A stretch of DNA of 64,000 nucleotides from Salirhabdus sp. Marseille-P4669 (GTDB lineage Bacteria > Bacillota > Bacilli > Bacillales > Alkalibacillaceae): the NCBI RefSeq assembly GCF_900240405.1, contig NZ_OEQK01000007.1:124001-188000 (forward strand), in the 5' to 3' direction. The first letter of the stretch is position 1, and the number at the start of each line of letters is the position of its first letter. A program made the translations under genes and the position numbers. The notes under the pieces were generated by a model, which was given only the letters and a program-made list of their open reading frames with translations, ran no database searches and was not told the DNA's origin. Below are positions 44,668-53,070 of this stretch, piece after piece.

Positions 44668-45862
44668 TTATGTTGCTCGTGATCGCCAAGGAAACAAAAA
44701 GAAGGGTGTCATACAGGCGGATACAAAGCAAGCCGTTCGTTCTATATTGCGTGAGCGAGGCTTACGTGCTCTAGAAGTGGAGCAAAAGAAACAGACAATA
44801 TGGAATCAAGATATCTATTTTGGACAGCCTGTGAAGCTCGAGGACTTTGTGATTTTCTTAAGACAGTTTTCTACATTGATTAAAGCTGGTGTCACGATTG
44901 TAGATGCAACACGAATACTGACGGAGCAAACCGAAAGCAAGGCATTGAAAAAGACACTTGCTCAAGTGGAAGTCGATTTACGTGAAGGAAACTCCTTATC
45001 CAGCTCCTTAAATAAACATCCAAGAATTTTCTCGCCCTTGTTTACGAATATGGTTTACGCAGGGGAAGTAAGTGGCTCTTTGGAAGAAACACTTGAGGAT
45101 ATGGCTGATTACTATGAAAAGCATAATAAAACGAGGCAAAAGGTAAAGTCGGCAATGACCTATCCAGTGGTAATTGCGGTACTTGCAATTGGTGTTACCA
45201 TCTTCTTGTTACTCAGTGTTGTACCAACCTTTGTCGATATGTTTGCTCAATTCGGTGGGGAAGTACCTGGTATTACGAGGTTCGTCATGGGTGCAAGTGA
45301 TTGGATGACAAGCTATTGGTATGTAGTGGTTATTATGATATTCGCTCTTTTTGTTATTTTTTACCTGTTGCGCCAACGACGCGAAACAAAGTATTATCTT
45401 GATTTGATGATGCTTCGGTTACCGGTATTCGGGAAGCTGTTTCGTAAATCGTTGCTTGCTCGAATGACGAGGACCCTAAGCTCTCTTTTAAGTAATTCTG
45501 TCCCTGTGCTACAAGCCATTACATTAACGGAAAAGGTCATTGAAAATGAAGTGCTGGCACGGGTGCTAAGAGAGTCGCGGAACACATTAGAGCAAGGTAG
45601 ATCCATGTCAGAACCAATGCTTAAACATTGGGCGTTCCCACCATTGGTTACCCAAATGATTACAATAGGGGAACAGACTGGTGCTTTAGATCGAATGCTT
45701 GACCGTATTGCCGATTTTTATGAGTCCGAGGTGGACACTGCAACAGATCAGCTCAAGTCTTTGATTGAGCCATTAATGATTGTGTTTTTGGCAGGAATTG
45801 TTGGCGTCATCGTTATGTCCATAATGGTTCCGATGTTTGAAATCTATAATAATGTTAACTGA
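44654..45862 (+). CDS. pilC: Type IV pilus platform protein PilC (GspF family)
   Basis: Inner-membrane platform on which pilins assemble, working with PilB. The 402-residue protein has two homologous T2SSF domains (residues ~65-190 and ~270-390) separated by membrane segments (MTYPVVIAVLAIGVTIFLLLSVVPTFV and YWYVVVIMIFALFVIFYLLR), plus a final one (IVFLAGIVGVIVMSIMVPMFEIYNNV). The second domain repeats the G-E-x-x-G-x-L motif (ITIGEQTGALDRML) matching the first (YAGEVSGSLEETL). The start lies within the end of pilT. Confidence 0.92.
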   Translation: MAQFSYVARDRQGNKKKGVIQADTKQAVRSILRERGLRALEVEQKKQTIWNQDIYFGQPVKLEDFVIFLRQFSTLIKAGVTIVDATRILTEQTESKALKKTLAQVEVDLREGNSLSSSLNKHPRIFSPLFTNMVYAGEVSGSLEETLEDMADYYEKHNKTRQKVKSAMTYPVVIAVLAIGVTIFLLLSVVPTFVDMFAQFGGEVPGITRFVMGASDWMTSYWYVVVIMIFALFVIFYLLRQRRETKYYLDLMMLRLPVFGKLFRKSLLARMTRTLSSLLSNSVPVLQAITLTEKVIENEVLARVLRESRNTLEQGRSMSEPMLKHWAFPPLVTQMITIGEQTGALDRMLDRIADFYESEVDTATDQLKSLIEPLMIVFLAGIVGVIVMSIMVPMFEIYNNVN

Positions 45863-45913
45863 TCCGGTTAACTTATTAATAAATTAAAAATTAATTATAA
45901 GGGGGAAATAAAA

Positions 45914-46345
45914 GTGAGAAAACAGTTGAAGCGCTTAAAGGATGAACGTGGTTTAACGCTTGTGGAATTATTAGCAGTACTAGTTATTTTAGGTATTATT
46001 GCGGCGATTGCGATTCCTTCGATTGGTGGGATAATTCAAAATTCGAAGGAAGATGCGGTTAAGGCGGATGCAATTGCGATCTTAGAGGCGGCTAAATTAT
46101 ATAAAATACAAAAGCCAGATGAAACTTCTACCAACTTTAGTGTTGCCAATTTAGATGATTATGTTGATTTACCTTCTAAGTCAAGTCTAAATGATGCTAC
46201 AGTGGATTTTTCAAAAGACACTGTAGAAATTAGTACTGCGGAAGCTGTTAAAGCTGGAAATAGAACTCTTAAATTTTCAGGGGCAACTATTGAAGATATA
46301 AATGAACATGAAAGTGGCTCTGACGATACCACAATAGGTGAGTAA
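45914..46345 (+). CDS. pilA: Major type IV pilin
   Basis: Main structural subunit. The 143-residue prepilin has leader MRKQLKRLKDERG and mature N-terminus LTLVELLAVLVILGIIAAIA with Glu5, then the conserved IPSIGGIIQNSKEDAVKADA helix and a short acidic C-terminal domain without Cys. A strong ribosome site GGGGGAAA and a hairpin just after the stop suggest high expression from this point. It sits between pilC and pilD, as expected for the major subunit. Confidence 0.9.
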   Translation: MRKQLKRLKDERGLTLVELLAVLVILGIIAAIAIPSIGGIIQNSKEDAVKADAIAILEAAKLYKIQKPDETSTNFSVANLDDYVDLPSKSSLNDATVDFSKDTVEISTAEAVKAGNRTLKFSGATIEDINEHESGSDDTTIGE

Positions 46346-46364
46346 TAAAAATAGTATATAAAAT

Positions 46365-46393
46365 AAAAGCGTGGCAAACCCGCCACGCTTTTT
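46365..46393 (+). terminator. Hairpin between pilA and pilD
   Basis: AAAAGCGTGGC, a short loop and GCCACGCTTTTT form a strong terminator inside the operon. It would limit readthrough into the assembly genes, so that pilin is made in excess. Confidence 0.75.
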
Positions 46394-46419
46394 AAAAAAC
46401 GTAAGAGGACTGAAATACA

Positions 46420-47172
46420 TTGGCCTTTCTATACATATATTTATTCATTCTAGGTATAATCCTAGGCTCCTTCTATAATGTAGTGGGACTTCGTATTCCG
46501 AAAAAGCAATCAATTGTAAAACCGAGGTCAGCTTGTCCGAATTGTCATCATACTCTTACATGGAAAGAACTCATCCCTGTTTTCTCCTATATGATCCAAG
46601 GTGGCAAATGCAAAAATTGTAGGCAAAAGATATCGCTAATTTATCCGTTAATGGAGCTATCTTGTGGTATTTTGTTTGTACTTTCCTTTCATGTCATAGG
46701 ACTTCAAGCGGAATTGATTGTTGCACTTACACTTGTTTCTTTGCTTCAAATCATAACAGTAAGCGATTTAGCGTATATGATTATTCCAAATAAAGTGCTA
46801 CTTCTATTTTTATTTATTATCGTAATGGAGCGCACTTTTATTCCTTTAACTCCCTGGTATGATCCAATTCTAGGTGCGATAACAGGTTTTGTGCTGCTAT
46901 ATGTAATTGCGATTGTAAGTAAAGGTGGAATGGGTGGAGGAGACATTAAGTTGTTCGCTGTTTTAGGTTTCTTTTTAGGGCTATCCAATCTCCTATTAGC
47001 GTTTTTCTTAGCAACTTTTGTTGGTACGGTTATCGGTGTTTTTGGTATGATAGCAGGGCAAGTAAAAAGGAAAAAACCGATGCCATTTGGGCCATCTATT
47101 GCAATCGGTAGTTTAATTGCTTATTTTTATGGCACAGATTTAGTCGATTGGTATTTGGCCTTGCTACAATAA
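46420..47172 (+). CDS. pilD: Prepilin leader peptidase/N-methyltransferase
   Basis: Cuts and N-methylates the prepilins of this locus. The 250-residue polytopic membrane protein has the N-terminal DiS_P_DiS domain with two CxxC pairs (CPNC and CKNC) and the catalytic Asp motifs of aspartic leader peptidases: VSDLAYMIIPN (near residue 112) and GGGDIKLFAVLG (near residue 170). TTG 46420 is the start, placing the hydrophobic segment MAFLYIYLFILGIILGSFYN at the N-terminus. Related to ComC, but it sits in the pilus operon, not a com operon. Confidence 0.92.
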   Translation: MAFLYIYLFILGIILGSFYNVVGLRIPKKQSIVKPRSACPNCHHTLTWKELIPVFSYMIQGGKCKNCRQKISLIYPLMELSCGILFVLSFHVIGLQAELIVALTLVSLLQIITVSDLAYMIIPNKVLLLFLFIIVMERTFIPLTPWYDPILGAITGFVLLYVIAIVSKGGMGGGDIKLFAVLGFFLGLSNLLLAFFLATFVGTVIGVFGMIAGQVKRKKPMPFGPSIAIGSLIAYFYGTDLVDWYLALLQ

Positions 47173-47181
47173 GGAAATTAG

Positions 47182-48180
47182 GTGAAGAGTATGGCGTTAA
47201 TTGGTGGCAAAAAGTTTGCAAATATAGAAATACAAGATTATGTCATTCGCTATGCGGAAATGAAAAATAACAAAAAGTCTGCTGTTGTTACACATTGCGA
47301 TGAGTACTATATTCCAAAAGGCGTTGTAGAAAATGGACATGTAGTAGATGAAGAATTGTTTGTGAAAACATTAAAGTATTGTGTTCGTAAGTGGAAACTG
47401 AGAGGGAAAAAAATACGATTTATTGTCCCAGACTCCTCTGTTATTATCCGAACCATTGATGTTCCAGCAGATACGGCTGATGAAGAATTAACGGGCTACA
47501 TCTATTTTGAATTGGGTCATAGTGTTCATTTGCCTTTTGAGAATCCAATTGTAGACGCGATTTCCTTAGGTGTAATAGAAGATAAAAAGCAGGCGCTAGT
47601 AGTAGCATCCTCTGAAGAAGTGGTAGATAGCTATTACGACTTCTTTAAAGGAGAAAGAGCACTGCCTGTAGTTGCAGATGTCTCAGCGTTATGCCAATAT
47701 CGTCTTTTCCATCATTATGGAATAACAAACGAAAATGATATTTATATGCTAGCACAATTCGATGTGAAATCGGCATCTATAAGTGTATTTGAACAGCACA
47801 AGCCAATTTTCATGCAGGAAGTAACCATTCCCTATGTACCTGATACGTGGAAGGTTGCTGCATTATCTCAAGGTGGAATTTTATCAAAAGAACAGTTTAA
47901 TCGAGATAACGTCTTGAGTGCCATATCGGATATTTATACAGAAATGGAGCGCATCCTCCGTTTTTATCAATATACGTTACGTAGTGGTGAAAAACAGGTT
48001 ACCAAAATATTGTTAACGGGTGATCACCCATTTATGGATGAGATTTTTGAAGGGATGCAGATGAGATTGGAAACACCAGTTCAAACCCTTGCACCAGATA
48101 AAATTCAGGTAGCACAAGATATGGAAGTCGATACGAAATACTACAATGTCTTAGGTCTAGCGTTGAAAGAGGGAGTCTAA
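47182..48180 (+). CDS. pilM: Pilus assembly protein PilM
   Basis: Cytoplasmic actin-like protein (FtsA fold) that binds the N-terminus of PilN and links the motor to the alignment complex. Seen: N-terminal VIRYAEMK, IRFIVPDSSVIIRTIDVP, and YIYFELGHSVHLPFENPIVDA in a 332-residue frame. GTG 47182 and ATG 47191 are both possible starts; AAGGAA and AGGTGA respectively support them. The stop overlaps the pilN ATG (TAATG). Confidence 0.87.
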   Translation: MKSMALIGGKKFANIEIQDYVIRYAEMKNNKKSAVVTHCDEYYIPKGVVENGHVVDEELFVKTLKYCVRKWKLRGKKIRFIVPDSSVIIRTIDVPADTADEELTGYIYFELGHSVHLPFENPIVDAISLGVIEDKKQALVVASSEEVVDSYYDFFKGERALPVVADVSALCQYRLFHHYGITNENDIYMLAQFDVKSASISVFEQHKPIFMQEVTIPYVPDTWKVAALSQGGILSKEQFNRDNVLSAISDIYTEMERILRFYQYTLRSGEKQVTKILLTGDHPFMDEIFEGMQMRLETPVQTLAPDKIQVAQDMEVDTKYYNVLGLALKEGV

Positions 48181-48743
48181 TGTTAGCAGATGTTAATTTG
48201 CTTCAAAAACACGAAAATAATAATAAATTATTTTATTGGCTACTCCTTACAATTGGTATACTTATTTGTGCTCTCATTGCCGGTGCTTTTTATTATTCCT
48301 CTGTTTTAGAAAAGAATATAGAAAATAAACAAATGACCTTGCAAGCTACTGAATTACAACGGGCGAAGCTACAGGGGGATTTGACTACCTCTGGTTATAC
48401 AGATTTGCAAAGCTTACAGAAGTCTGTAAATACACTACAACAGCATCCAATAGATTCAGATGTTTTGATTACGAATTTTTCAAGGCTTCTTCCTGCTGAT
48501 GGTTATTTTCAAACATTTGAGTACAGCGGAGAAACGGTTTATATGGAAGTATTACTTAGTGATGATTTAGACGCTTCGCATTATTTACATCATTTAAACG
48601 AACAAAATTGGATTACTACGGTGGGGCTGTTGAGTGTATCTAGTGGCGTTGAGATAAGGGAATCACCGACATATATCGCTCAATACGAGATTGTAATAGA
48701 CCAAGTGCTATTGAGGGGGAAACTGGGTGGTGATGTGAAATGA
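48180..48743 (+). CDS. pilN: Pilus assembly protein PilN-like
   Basis: A 187-residue bitopic protein: a short cytoplasmic N-terminus with the PilM-binding motif DVNLLQKH, one membrane segment (FYWLLLTIGILICALIAGAF, near residues 20-40), a coiled-coil-like region and a small outside domain. Assigned by architecture and by its place between pilM and pilO. It overlaps both neighbours. Confidence 0.82.
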   Translation: MLADVNLLQKHENNNKLFYWLLLTIGILICALIAGAFYYSSVLEKNIENKQMTLQATELQRAKLQGDLTTSGYTDLQSLQKSVNTLQQHPIDSDVLITNFSRLLPADGYFQTFEYSGETVYMEVLLSDDLDASHYLHHLNEQNWITTVGLLSVSSGVEIRESPTYIAQYEIVIDQVLLRGKLGGDVK

Positions 48744-49360
48744 AAAAAATGACAAAGCTACAGAAAATCATATTGCTCAGTCTAACAGGTGTCTTTTTAT
48801 TCGGAATCGTTGGAGTTTACTTTTTACAGATAAAACCCCTATACGACGAACTAGCCAAAGTGGAACGGTCTATTTCGACAGAAAAGAAGCAGTTGGCAGC
48901 CATTCAAAAGCGACATGATACAGAATTGGGTATGGATATTTCGGGGGAAGCAATCGCCTTGCAAAATCAGTTACCACTTCATCCATATTACGAGCAATTA
49001 TTTTATCTATTAAACGACGCCCAGTCTGTATCGGGTAGTACGATTTCTAACTACAATATTGCTGAGGCAGAGCCCGTTTCCTTTGAAGAGGTAAATGTAG
49101 AGGGTTTACGAGGTATCACCTTTGTATTGGATGTGGTGTCTCCTTCCTATAACAGCATGATGGACTTTATCGATTTTCTAGAAAAAGGTGATCGTATCCT
49201 TTCGGTTGAGCAGGTTTCTTTTTCAGAATCGGAGACCGATGATGTACAATTCACACTAACTTTTTTGACATATTATCAAGAGGGACTAGATGGACTACGT
49301 GAACACCAACCATCCATCAACATCCCAAACCCAGCGAACAAAACAAACCCACTCCAATAA
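48740..49360 (+). CDS. pilO: Pilus assembly protein PilO-like
   Basis: A 206-residue bitopic protein with one membrane segment (residues ~9-28), then a coiled coil (VERSISTEKKQLAAIQKR) and a ferredoxin-like outside domain (VLDVVSPSYNSMMDFIDFLE). It is expected to pair with the PilN-like protein. The start overlaps the end of pilN (ATGA). A 14-bp-stem terminator follows, closing the pilus operon. No secretin gene follows, as expected in a monoderm. Confidence 0.83.
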   Translation: MKKMTKLQKIILLSLTGVFLFGIVGVYFLQIKPLYDELAKVERSISTEKKQLAAIQKRHDTELGMDISGEAIALQNQLPLHPYYEQLFYLLNDAQSVSGSTISNYNIAEAEPVSFEEVNVEGLRGITFVLDVVSPSYNSMMDFIDFLEKGDRILSVEQVSFSESETDDVQFTLTFLTYYQEGLDGLREHQPSINIPNPANKTNPLQ

Positions 49361-49362
49361 CG

Positions 49363-49406
49363 AAACCAGATTAAAAGGATTCGACCATTTTAATCTGGTT
49401 TTTCTT
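49363..49406 (+). terminator. Terminator of the pilus operon
   Basis: AAACCAGATTAAAA, an 11-base loop and TTTTAATCTGGTTT give a perfect 14-bp stem followed by TTTCTT. Confidence 0.85.
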
Positions 49407-49467
49407 ATCTTCTAAATTTTCGAATTTGTTATAATAACAATATTACGATAGAAAGAGATGTGATCCT

Positions 49468-50580
49468 TTGCGGCGATTTTGGTACTCGTTTCTTCCGCTA
49501 GTTATACTCCTAGGGTTTGCAAGCTATACAGAGTATGTACAGTCTAGCATATCTCTACATATGATTTGGTTTTATAGTGTTCTATTATGTATATACTTTT
49601 TCATGCCGATTTTAAAAAATGTGCTGCACCTTTATATTGGGATGACTGGTGTTATTGGTGCTTATGCCCTGTTTTTACAGGCCGAACAAAATCTGTTTTT
49701 AATGTTGTTATGTTTCTTATTAGTTATTAAAAGTGTCTTTTATTTAACGAATAAACAGTTCATCATGTACGTTGCTTTTTCTATTGTTGTCTGTCTTTCT
49801 ATCATCTATCACTATCAAGATGCTTTTTCTATGGAGTGGCTCTTACTTGCGTTGTTCCTTGCTTTTCCACTGTTGTTGTTAAATATATATTATATCGATG
49901 AGGAAGAACGTAAGGAAACGTATGAGAAGCTACTAAGTGAATATCGTATATTGAAGCGGCAAACCCATGAGGCGGAGCGAGCTGCTCGATTAGAAGAAAG
50001 AACAAAAATTGCTAGAGACATTCATGATTCTGTTGGGCATAAGCTAACCGCGTTACTTATGCGATTGCAGATGCTTTCGATGCAGGAGAAAAGGCAGGAA
50101 TATGAAGACTTGAAGCAGCTTGCATCTACTAGTTTAGAAGAGACGAGACAGGCGGTAAAGCAGCTTCAGGTGGAGGAGCATGAGGGGCTGTCCTCTGTAC
50201 TGCAGCTCATTCGGAAGCTAGAGGCGGAAAGTCATATCCATTTAGATTTTACGTTGCGAAAAGGTGTCTTGTTAGCTCCCTTATCCAATGAGCAAAATGT
50301 AGCTTTATATCGAGTGCTGCAGGAATCGTTAACAAATGCCATGCGTCATGCGCATTCACGGGAAGTGAAGGTTGTTTTGGCACTAGATGCGGTTGGGAAT
50401 TTGACGTTTACAGTAAAAAATAAGCTCCATTTGAAGGGGAAGTTTCAATGGGGATTTGGGTTAACCAATATGAAAAAGAGATTAGTAGAGTTAAATGGGG
50501 AATTGACTGTCTATCAAAATGATTCGGAGTTTGTAGTGTCTGGTATTTTGCCAATGGAGGCGGATAAGCATGGGCTATAA
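49468..50580 (+). CDS. lnrJ: Sensor histidine kinase, LnrJ (YfiJ)-like
   Basis: A 370-residue two-component sensor of the HisKA_3/NarX type. About five or six membrane segments (residues ~5-140) without an extended outside sensing domain are followed by a coiled coil, the phosphoacceptor motif ARDIHDSVGHKLTALL (His near residue 190), and a HATPase with NAMRHAHSREV and GFGLTNMKKRL. This is the LnrJ/DesK layout. TTG 49468 is the start, with a weak ribosome site. The end overlaps the response regulator start by 11 bases. In B. subtilis LnrJK senses linearmycins and other polyenes; the ligand here is inferred. Confidence 0.85.
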   Translation: MRRFWYSFLPLVILLGFASYTEYVQSSISLHMIWFYSVLLCIYFFMPILKNVLHLYIGMTGVIGAYALFLQAEQNLFLMLLCFLLVIKSVFYLTNKQFIMYVAFSIVVCLSIIYHYQDAFSMEWLLLALFLAFPLLLLNIYYIDEEERKETYEKLLSEYRILKRQTHEAERAARLEERTKIARDIHDSVGHKLTALLMRLQMLSMQEKRQEYEDLKQLASTSLEETRQAVKQLQVEEHEGLSSVLQLIRKLEAESHIHLDFTLRKGVLLAPLSNEQNVALYRVLQESLTNAMRHAHSREVKVVLALDAVGNLTFTVKNKLHLKGKFQWGFGLTNMKKRLVELNGELTVYQNDSEFVVSGILPMEADKHGL

Positions 50581-51202
50581 TATGTTACTTGTGGAAGATC
50601 AAGCAATAGTACGAAGTGGATTAAAGATGATGATTGAACAGGATAGTGCTTTTTCTGTTGTAGCAGAAGCGGAAAATGGGGAAGAAGCCATTCGGCAAAT
50701 GGAGCAACACATTATTGATATTGTGATTATGGATATTCGGATGCCGATCATGAATGGTATTGAAGCCACTCGTCGAATTAAAGAGCGGTGGAAGGATGTG
50801 TATATACTTATTTTAACAACGTTTAATGATGATGAGTATGCGGTGCAAGCATTGCGAGAGGGTGCGGATGGCTTCTTATTGAAAACAGCTGACCCGGATA
50901 AGCTACTTCAGGCCATTCACAGCTGCTTGTCAGGAGGAATGACCATTCACGAAGAGGTCGCAGCAAAAATGATGCCAAAGCTGTTGAAAAAATCCTCGCC
51001 TAAGCAAGAAATTCCATTATCCAATCGGGAGCTAGCGATTACGAAATTGGTAGGGCAAGGGAGAACAAATAAAGAAATCGCAGAGGAATTGCATTTGTCT
51101 ATAGGAACGGTGAAAAATCATATCACACAAGCGTTGCATAAGCTAGAGCTCCGGGACCGTACGCAGCTGGCTATCTTTGCGGTGAAGAATGACTTGGCAT
51201 AA
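50570..51202 (+). CDS. lnrK: NarL-family response regulator, LnrK (YfiK)-like
   Basis: A 210-residue DNA-binding regulator. The receiver domain has the acidic pocket VEDQ, the phospho-Asp in IVIMDIRMP (near residue 56) and LKTA with the conserved Lys; the C-terminal HTH has LSNRELAITKLVGQGRTNKEIAEELHLSIGTVKNHI. It is encoded with the kinase and expected to switch on the ABC exporter genes that follow ~0.9 kb downstream. A candidate palindrome lies in their promoter region. Confidence 0.88.
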   Translation: MGYNMLLVEDQAIVRSGLKMMIEQDSAFSVVAEAENGEEAIRQMEQHIIDIVIMDIRMPIMNGIEATRRIKERWKDVYILILTTFNDDEYAVQALREGADGFLLKTADPDKLLQAIHSCLSGGMTIHEEVAAKMMPKLLKKSSPKQEIPLSNRELAITKLVGQGRTNKEIAEELHLSIGTVKNHITQALHKLELRDRTQLAIFAVKNDLA

Positions 51203-51302
51203 ACATTCTCGGAGACTGTCACAAAATTGTTCCTTCCAAATTCGGACGCATCATGATTTTCGCTTATACTATAAGTAAAAGACTTCCAAGTAGGTGAAGC
51301 AG

Positions 51303-51719
51303 ATGAAGGGGTTCACGAAGCTTTTTCTCATAATCGTAGGTAACCTTTCGTTAGGGTTAGGGATTGTTGGAGTTGTCCTACCATTAATTCCGACAACCCC
51401 ATTGCTACTCTTAGCTGCAGCATGTTATGTAAGAAGCTCTGAGCGATTATATACATGGTTGGTCCATAATAAATATTTTGGTCCTTATATTTTAGATTAT
51501 CGAGAAGGTAAAGGAATTCCATTGAAGGCGAAAGTGGTCGGTGTTTCGACTTTATGGATTTCAATTAGTTATACGGTTATTTTTGTAGTACCATTAGTGT
51601 TAGTGAAAGCTTTACTTGTAGCTATCGCAAGCTATTTTACATGGTTTATACTTCATATTAAAACACGAGAAAAAGACAGGGTAGGTGATGGGTTTGAAGA
51701 AGTACACGCTCACAGGTAA
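51303..51719 (+). CDS. YbaN/DUF454 small membrane protein
   Basis: A 138-residue inner-membrane protein of the DUF454 (YbaN) family, function unknown. Seen: LSLGLGIVGVVLPLIPTTPLLLLAAACYVRSSERLYTWL near residues 14-52 and FGPYILDYREGKGIPLKAKV, both diagnostic. ATG 51303 is preferred to GTG 51294 because AGGTG lies 6 bases before it. It overlaps the next small gene by about 30 bases, so the two are coupled. Its place between the sensor system and the exporter may be accidental or part of the same response. Confidence 0.8.
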   Translation: MKGFTKLFLIIVGNLSLGLGIVGVVLPLIPTTPLLLLAAACYVRSSERLYTWLVHNKYFGPYILDYREGKGIPLKAKVVGVSTLWISISYTVIFVVPLVLVKALLVAIASYFTWFILHIKTREKDRVGDGFEEVHAHR

Positions 51720-51885
51720 TATCATTTTTTATCTTGGACTAGTTGTATTTTTAGCTGGATTATTATTACGAGACGCAAAGTCTGAAGCCTTTCAACCATA
51801 TGTGGAGCACGGAACTCCAATTATGATTGCAGGTATTGTGATTGTTATCTTAACGAACTTCTTTAGAAGGAAAAATCCAAAATAG
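51688..51885 (+). CDS. Small two-segment membrane protein (65 aa)
   Basis: A 65-residue protein with two membrane segments (residues ~9-26 and ~41-58) and a basic C-terminus RRKNPK. ATG 51688 is chosen with AGGGTAGGTG upstream; GTG 51685 and TTG 51694 are alternatives. It overlaps the YbaN-like gene in another frame. Unknown family. A strong terminator follows, so the exporter genes have their own promoter. Confidence 0.65.
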   Translation: MGLKKYTLTGNIIFYLGLVVFLAGLLLRDAKSEAFQPYVEHGTPIMIAGIVIVILTNFFRRKNPK

Positions 51886-51920
51886 ATTGTTATACTTTGT
51901 AACAATGCCTTATCGTGTGG

Positions 51921-51951
51921 AGCATGTACCTGAGTGGTGCATGCTTTTTTT
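51921..51951 (+). terminator. Terminator before the exporter operon
   Basis: AGCATGTACC, a 5-base loop and GGTGCATGCT (one G-T pair) are followed by seven T. A second hairpin with arms TTTTGGAGG/CCTCCAAAA lies just beyond, at 51957-51994. Confidence 0.85.
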
Positions 51952-52024
51952 GGTTTTTTTGGAGGTGTCACGCGACGTACTCAGGCCTCCAAAACCTAAA
52001 AATATATATAAATGCCATTAGCCT

Positions 52025-52038
52025 ATGACTCTAGTCAT
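52025..52038. promoter_or_regulatory. Palindrome at the exporter promoter, candidate LnrK site
   Basis: ATGACT-CT-AGTCAT is a perfect 6-bp inverted repeat, placed ~10 bases before TATA-rich -10-like sequence (52046-52053) and ~85 bases before the ATPase gene. NarL-type regulators bind such short-spaced palindromes. Assignment to the response regulator is inference from position. Confidence 0.4.
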
Positions 52039-52123
52039 GGTTCTTTATATTATTTTGTGACTGGCGATACAATGCCAATCTCCTTTTTCCAGATAAAATA
52101 AACGTATCAAGGGAGGGGTTGCG

Positions 52124-53056
52124 GTGTTAGAAGTTACGGATTTGAGAAAACAATTTAAAAAGACATCGGCTGTCGATGGCGTGAATTTGTATTTAGAGCA
52201 AGGGGAAATTGTAGGATTACTTGGTCCGAACGGGGCGGGGAAATCGACTACTATTTCCATGATGTCGTCCTTAATCAAGCCTACTAGTGGGGATGTTCGA
52301 TTTTACAATGAAAGTATTATTAAAAAGCCACAGAACCTACGGGAGCAACTAGGTGTGGTTCCCCAAGAGATTGCGTTATACCTGGAACTAACGGCTCGTG
52401 AAAATCTATTATTTTTTGGGAAAATATATCGACTTGAAAAAGCGCAGTTACAGAGAAAAATAGATGAGGTTCTTGAGATTATCGGTTTAACAGAAAAACA
52501 AAACGATTTAGTAAAAACGTTCTCTGGTGGTATGAAACGGCGTTTAAATATTGGGGTTGCGCTACTGCACGAACCAACGATAATCTTTATGGATGAGCCA
52601 ACGGTTGGGATTGACCCTCAATCCAGAAATTATATTTTGGAAACTGTGAAAAGGCTGAATCGTGAAAAAAAGATTACCATCGTGTATACGAGCCATTACA
52701 TGGAGGAAGTCGAGTTTTTATGTGATCGTATTTACATTATGGATAAAGGTCATATTATTGCGTCTGGAACGAATGAAGAAATCAAAAGTATTTTATCCGC
52801 TGAACAAACCTTTGTTATTGAAACGGAAAGAGTAGAGCCGGCATTTGTAGAGGTGCTTGAGGAAAATCCTGTAGTAAACCAGATTTCGGTTAAAGAGAAA
52901 ACCTTATCGATTATTGTTCCAAGGGATGTGAACTTTTTCCAAACGATAATTGAAAAGGCGGAGGAAACTAACACGCCACTCTTATCGGTGCAAGTGCAGA
53001 AGCCGTCGTTAGAAGATGTGTTTTTACATTTAACTGGCCGAGCATTACGGGATTAA
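52124..53056 (+). CDS. lnrL: ABC exporter ATP-binding protein, LnrL-like
   Basis: ATPase of a multidrug/lipid-active antibiotic exporter. The 310-residue protein has Walker A GPNGAGKST, Q-loop VPQEIALY, signature FSGGMKRRLNIGVAL, Walker B IIFMDEPTVGID and the switch His in YTSHYMEE. A C-terminal domain follows, as usual for ABC-2 drug exporters of the DrrA/LnrL type. GTG 52124 is the start, with AAGGGAGGGG upstream. The three exporter genes are tightly packed. Confidence 0.88.
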   Translation: MLEVTDLRKQFKKTSAVDGVNLYLEQGEIVGLLGPNGAGKSTTISMMSSLIKPTSGDVRFYNESIIKKPQNLREQLGVVPQEIALYLELTARENLLFFGKIYRLEKAQLQRKIDEVLEIIGLTEKQNDLVKTFSGGMKRRLNIGVALLHEPTIIFMDEPTVGIDPQSRNYILETVKRLNREKKITIVYTSHYMEEVEFLCDRIYIMDKGHIIASGTNEEIKSILSAEQTFVIETERVEPAFVEVLEENPVVNQISVKEKTLSIIVPRDVNFFQTIIEKAEETNTPLLSVQVQKPSLEDVFLHLTGRALRD

Positions 53057-53070
53057 AGGGGGGAGATGGA

